Part shown: positions 61,078-64,000 of the stretch, one piece after another
Layout: every line of letters starts with the position of its first letter
How positions within the stretch are numbered: the first letter of the stretch is position 1
Origin: JBCCDY01 sp039030555
GTDB taxonomy: Bacteria > Bacteroidota > Bacteroidia > Cytophagales > Cyclobacteriaceae
Length of the DNA stretch: 64,000 nt
Direction of reading: 5' to 3'
Assembly: GCA_039030555.1 (NCBI GenBank)
Contig: JBCCDY010000003.1
Coordinates: 307,757 to 371,756 of the forward strand
Notes under the pieces: generated by a model
Database searches by the model: none
Seen by the model: only the letters and a program-made list of their open reading frames with translations
Told to the model about the DNA's origin: nothing
Made by a program: the position numbers and the translations under genes

Positions 61078-61111
61078 TTGATCTCTTATTTAAAGAAGAA
61101 ATCAAGTTTTT
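61078..61111. terminator. Bidirectional terminator between dnaA and degQ
   Basis: TTGATCTCTT (61078-61087) and AAGAAATCAA (61096-61105) form a 10-bp stem with an 8-base loop. On the minus strand all pairs form (one G-U) and are followed by ATTTTTG. On the plus strand there is one A-C mismatch and a TTTTT run at 61107-61111. It suits two convergent genes. Confidence 0.72.
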
Positions 61112-61126
61112 CTTGGTGAACTGATC

Positions 61127-62611
61127 TTAAAAGAAGTAGGAATAAAAATTCCTTCTTCCTGACTTACTGACTACTTCAATCACTACTCTACCTCTGATCC
61201 GCTCTAGTATCTTTGCAAGCTCTTCAGGATCATCGATTTCATTTTGATTGATGGATACAATTATAAACCCTTCGGGGATATTTAAATTTCTAAAATAGCC
61301 TCTTTCATTCACTTTATTGATTCGAACACCAGATTCAATACCAAGTACGTCTTGCTCAACCTTTGGAACAGATTCCAATTCGACTCCCAAAGACTCTGAA
61401 ACAAAAGCATTTCGTTTAGTGATCTCTGTAGTTCCATTCTTGTTTGTAAGCTTAAGGCTTACAGATTTTTCTTTTCCATCCCTTTTGTAAATCAATTTTA
61501 TTTGATCCCCTGGTGATTTTAAGCTTAAAAGTTCTTCGAATGCGCTTCTGGAATTGACGAGCTTATCATCAAATGAAATGATCAAATCACCTTGTTTGAT
61601 TCCAGCCTGACTTGCTGCCCCACTTTTTTGAATATAAGTTACCAAAACCCCTTCCAGATCTTCTATCTCAAGCTTTTCAGCCATTTTATAATCGAGATCG
61701 ATGATATCTGCACCCCAATATGCTTTTTGAACTTCTCCATAATTAATAATGTCGTCGGCAATCTTGGTTGCTATATCAACCGGGACGGCAAAGCCATAGC
61801 CAGTATATGAGCCGGTTCTGGAAAGAATGGCCGTATTGATTCCCACCAACTGACCTTCTTTATTTACTAAGGCACCTCCACTATTTCCAGGGTTAATGGC
61901 AGCATCTGTCTGAATAAAAGCTTCAATGGGAAAAGAACTCTCCAAAATATTAATTTCACGACCTTTAGCGCTTACGATTCCGGCAGTTACTGTAGAAGTC
62001 AAGTTGAAAGGGTTTCCTACCGCTAATACCCAGTCGCCTACTTCAAGCTCTTGCGAAGATCCTATCTGTACTGAGGGAAGATTCTTAGCTTCAATTTTTA
62101 AAATGGCTAGATCTGTAGATGGATCAGTTCCTATAATTTCGGCTTCGTATACCCTCTTTTTGATGATGACCTCAATTTGATCTCCTCCATCAATGACATG
62201 GTTGTTCGTGATGATATAACCATCACTTTTATAGATCACCCCGGAACCACTACCAACGCGATACTCAGGTTGAGTTTGTCCACCTCTGAAAAACATATCC
62301 ATCCAGGACAATCGTCGATAGGATTCAGAAATGGTTTTTATATAGACAACACTCTCAGTGGATTTTTTTGAAGCCTCGGCAAAGCTTTCTCCAAAGGCTT
62401 CAACATGATTGATGCTGGTAGCATTTGGAACATAATCCGATTCCATTTCTTCTGAAGAATCAAACGACTCAGATTCGTAGTTAGCAAAGTTTGTTGGGGT
62501 AGTTGTTTCACTTTTGTATCCAAGCTGAGGTTTAATGATAGAGGCATAAAAAACATATGACCCTAAAAAACCAGAAATTAAACTTACCAGGACTATTTTG
62601 AGTGTTTTCAT
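61127..62611 (-). CDS. degQ: Do-family periplasmic serine protease (DegQ/HtrA)
   Basis: A 494-residue trypsin-like protease and chaperone of the envelope. An N-terminal signal or anchor helix (about 5-24) and an acidic linker precede the protease domain with the triad His138 (ITNNHVIDGG), Asp167 (STDLAIL) and Ser244 (GNSGGAL). PDZ domain 1 lies at about 310-390 (VLVTYIQKSGAASQAGIKQGDLI) and PDZ domain 2 at about 415-490. It degrades or refolds damaged envelope proteins. It converges with dnaA and diverges from the GH3 gene by 87 bases. The name DegP would be equally valid. Confidence 0.93.
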   Translation of the reverse strand: MKTLKIVLVSLISGFLGSYVFYASIIKPQLGYKSETTTPTNFANYESESFDSSEEMESDYVPNATSINHVEAFGESFAEASKKSTESVVYIKTISESYRRLSWMDMFFRGGQTQPEYRVGSGSGVIYKSDGYIITNNHVIDGGDQIEVIIKKRVYEAEIIGTDPSTDLAILKIEAKNLPSVQIGSSQELEVGDWVLAVGNPFNLTSTVTAGIVSAKGREINILESSFPIEAFIQTDAAINPGNSGGALVNKEGQLVGINTAILSRTGSYTGYGFAVPVDIATKIADDIINYGEVQKAYWGADIIDLDYKMAEKLEIEDLEGVLVTYIQKSGAASQAGIKQGDLIISFDDKLVNSRSAFEELLSLKSPGDQIKLIYKRDGKEKSVSLKLTNKNGTTEITKRNAFVSESLGVELESVPKVEQDVLGIESGVRINKVNERGYFRNLNIPEGFIIVSINQNEIDDPEELAKILERIRGRVVIEVVSKSGRRNFYSYFF

Positions 62612-62698
62612 TCTTTCAAAATTAACTTAATACGCTGAAATGCTATCTTCCAAGCCATCAAATATTATCTATATGTTTGTAAGTAAAAATAGAGATTC

Positions 62699-64000
62699 AT
62701 GATCCGTTCCTTGTTGAGCAGGCCTTTTGCTTCATATATCAATTACAAGACCAAAAAATGGTCAAGACAACCAGGTTTTTATCAGGAAAAGACATTCAAA
62801 AGGCTAATTGATAGTGCAAAAAACACCTTTTTTGGTCGGGATCATGAATTTCAAAGCATTAAGTCGTACGAAGATTTTAAGCAAAGGGTTCCAATAGGCG
62901 ACTACGAAAAGATGAGGCCTTATGTCGATAAAATCCTTGAGGGTGAAAAGGATGTTTTATGGCCTGGTCAGCCCGTTTACTTTGCAAAAACTTCCGGAAC
63001 TACTTCCGGAACTAAGTACATACCCATCACCAAAGCATCTATCCCGAATCATATCAATTCCGCTCGAAATGCACTTCTGAGTTATATTCATGAAACAGGT
63101 AAAGCTAGATTCTTGGATGGTAAACTAATTTTTCTTTCCGGTAGTCCCGAGATGGTTCAAAAGCACGGGATTCATATTGGAAGGCTTTCAGGAATCGTAA
63201 ACCATCACGTGCCTCAGTATTTAAGAACCAACCAGATGCCTACTTACGAAACCAATTGTATAGAAGATTGGGAAAAGAAGGTGGATACGGTCGTTGAAGA
63301 AACGATTCAGGAGAATATGAGCTTGATATCCGGAATTCCACCCTGGGTGCAGATGTATTTTGAAAGAATTCAGGAAAAATCCGGGAATAAGAAAATTAAG
63401 GATGTCTTTCCAGATTTTAGTCTCTTCGTATATGGAGGTGTAAACTTTGAGCCTTATAGGGCTAAACTTTTCGAGACGATTGGAAAAAAAATTGATTCCA
63501 TAGAGACCTATCCGGCTTCCGAGGGATTCATAGCCTATCAGGATTCTCAGACTGAAAAAGGGCTATTATTACTTCTGAACGATGGAATATTTTTTGAATT
63601 CATAAAAGCCGATGAGTATTTCAACGAGAACCCAAACCGCATTTCAATAGCCGATGTTGAGCTCGGAGTTAACTACGCACTCATTTTAAATAGCAATGCA
63701 GGTTTATGGGGTTATTCTATTGGGGATACCATAAAGTTTGTCTCCAAAGATCCCTACCGTGTTATCGTGACTGGAAGGATTAAGCATTTCATTTCTGCCT
63801 TTGGAGAGCATGTGATTGGGGAAGAAGTGGAAAAAGCGATGAAACAAACCATTGAGCAGTTTCCGAAAACTGAATTGATAGAGTTTTCAGTCGCTCCCAA
63901 TGTTACCCCGAAAGAAGGCTTACCATTGCATGAATGGTATATAGAATTTGCGAGGGAGCCTGAAGATTTAAAGGCATTTGAAAAATTACTGGATTCAAAC
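62699..64000 (+). CDS. GH3-family acyl-acid amido synthetase-like protein (3' end beyond window)
   Basis: The first 434 residues of a protein of the GH3 auxin-responsive-promoter family, which in plants adenylates acyl acids and couples them to amino acids. It begins MIRSLLSRPFASYINYKTKK at ATG 62699 and stays open to the last base. The ATP-binding motif FAKTSGTTSGTKYIPIT (about 95-111) is typical, as are SLISGIPPWVQMYFERI, YGGVNFEPYRAKLF and YPASEGFIAYQ. Bacteroidota homologues are frequent but their substrate is unknown. About 70 residues are missing at the C-terminus because the window ends. Confidence 0.9.
   Translation, partial: MIRSLLSRPFASYINYKTKKWSRQPGFYQEKTFKRLIDSAKNTFFGRDHEFQSIKSYEDFKQRVPIGDYEKMRPYVDKILEGEKDVLWPGQPVYFAKTSGTTSGTKYIPITKASIPNHINSARNALLSYIHETGKARFLDGKLIFLSGSPEMVQKHGIHIGRLSGIVNHHVPQYLRTNQMPTYETNCIEDWEKKVDTVVEETIQENMSLISGIPPWVQMYFERIQEKSGNKKIKDVFPDFSLFVYGGVNFEPYRAKLFETIGKKIDSIETYPASEGFIAYQDSQTEKGLLLLLNDGIFFEFIKADEYFNENPNRISIADVELGVNYALILNSNAGLWGYSIGDTIKFVSKDPYRVIVTGRIKHFISAFGEHVIGEEVEKAMKQTIEQFPKTELIEFSVAPNVTPKEGLPLHEWYIEFAREPEDLKAFEKLLDSN

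Overview
This 64 kb window is chromosomal DNA from a member of the Bacteroidota, most likely Cytophagales. The evidence is AT-rich DNA, few Shine-Dalgarno sites, proteins with type IX secretion (T9SS) C-terminal domains, a TonB-dependent receptor paired with a surface lipoprotein, NAD-dependent threonine dehydrogenase of the epimerase type, and Bacteroidota-specific families (DUF4837, DUF4292, BT_3928, DUF1599, DUF6580). No tRNA, rRNA, CRISPR array, prophage or insertion sequence was found.

Layout. (1) 0-13.2 kb, minus strand: a tight housekeeping run of crotonase, dut, sugar nucleotidyltransferase, TPR protein, DUF4292 lipoprotein, EnvC-like LytM protein, TatA, GatA, MltD-like transglycosylase, DUF4837 lipoprotein, MaeB and RuvA (cut by the window edge). 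(2) 13.4-21.2 kb: a secreted Gln-ladder repeat protein, threonine catabolism (tdh and kbl), c-di-AMP synthase plus folP, DUF1599, a MauE/DoxX-like protein and shikimate kinase. (3) 21.2-25.8 kb: a five-gene overlapping glycosyltransferase operon. (4) 25.9-33.2 kb: a Crp-type regulator, a HemJ/SCO/cytochrome c operon, a histidine kinase, and an FAD oxidoreductase paired with a polyferredoxin. (5) 33.3-41.1 kb: a cobalamin-riboswitch-controlled operon holding a TonB receptor, a BtuG-like surface propeller, a DUF6580 membrane protein, cobU, cobT, cobS, cobC and a Dph6-like ATPase. (6) 41.1-41.8 kb: a HigBA toxin-antitoxin pair with a perfect palindromic operator. (7) 41.9-46.7 kb: a giant T9SS-exported glycoside hydrolase. 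(8) 47.1-59.4 kb: meaB and mutA-mutB (B12-dependent methylmalonyl-CoA mutase), separated by an envelope-directed locus of CHASE2, a small ORF, a FecR-like protein, an Ig-like secreted protein and an exported TPR-CHAT protease. (9) 59.6-64 kb: dnaA, degQ/htrA and a GH3-family enzyme that runs off the window.

Two themes stand out. The first is vitamin B12: uptake and nucleotide-loop assembly are under a B12 riboswitch, and a main B12 consumer (MutAB with its chaperone MeaB) lies 6-18 kb away. No inner-membrane BtuCDF transporter is seen, so the DUF6580 protein is a good candidate for that step. The second is the CHASE2/FecR-like/CHAT locus, where every protein carries a signal peptide or membrane anchor. 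That suggests an undescribed extracytoplasmic sensing and caspase-like protease module.

Non-ATG starts are frequent. TTG is forced or strongly favoured for DUF1599, aroK, the first glycosyltransferase, higB and probably dnaA; cobU uses GTG; folP uses TTG or GTG.
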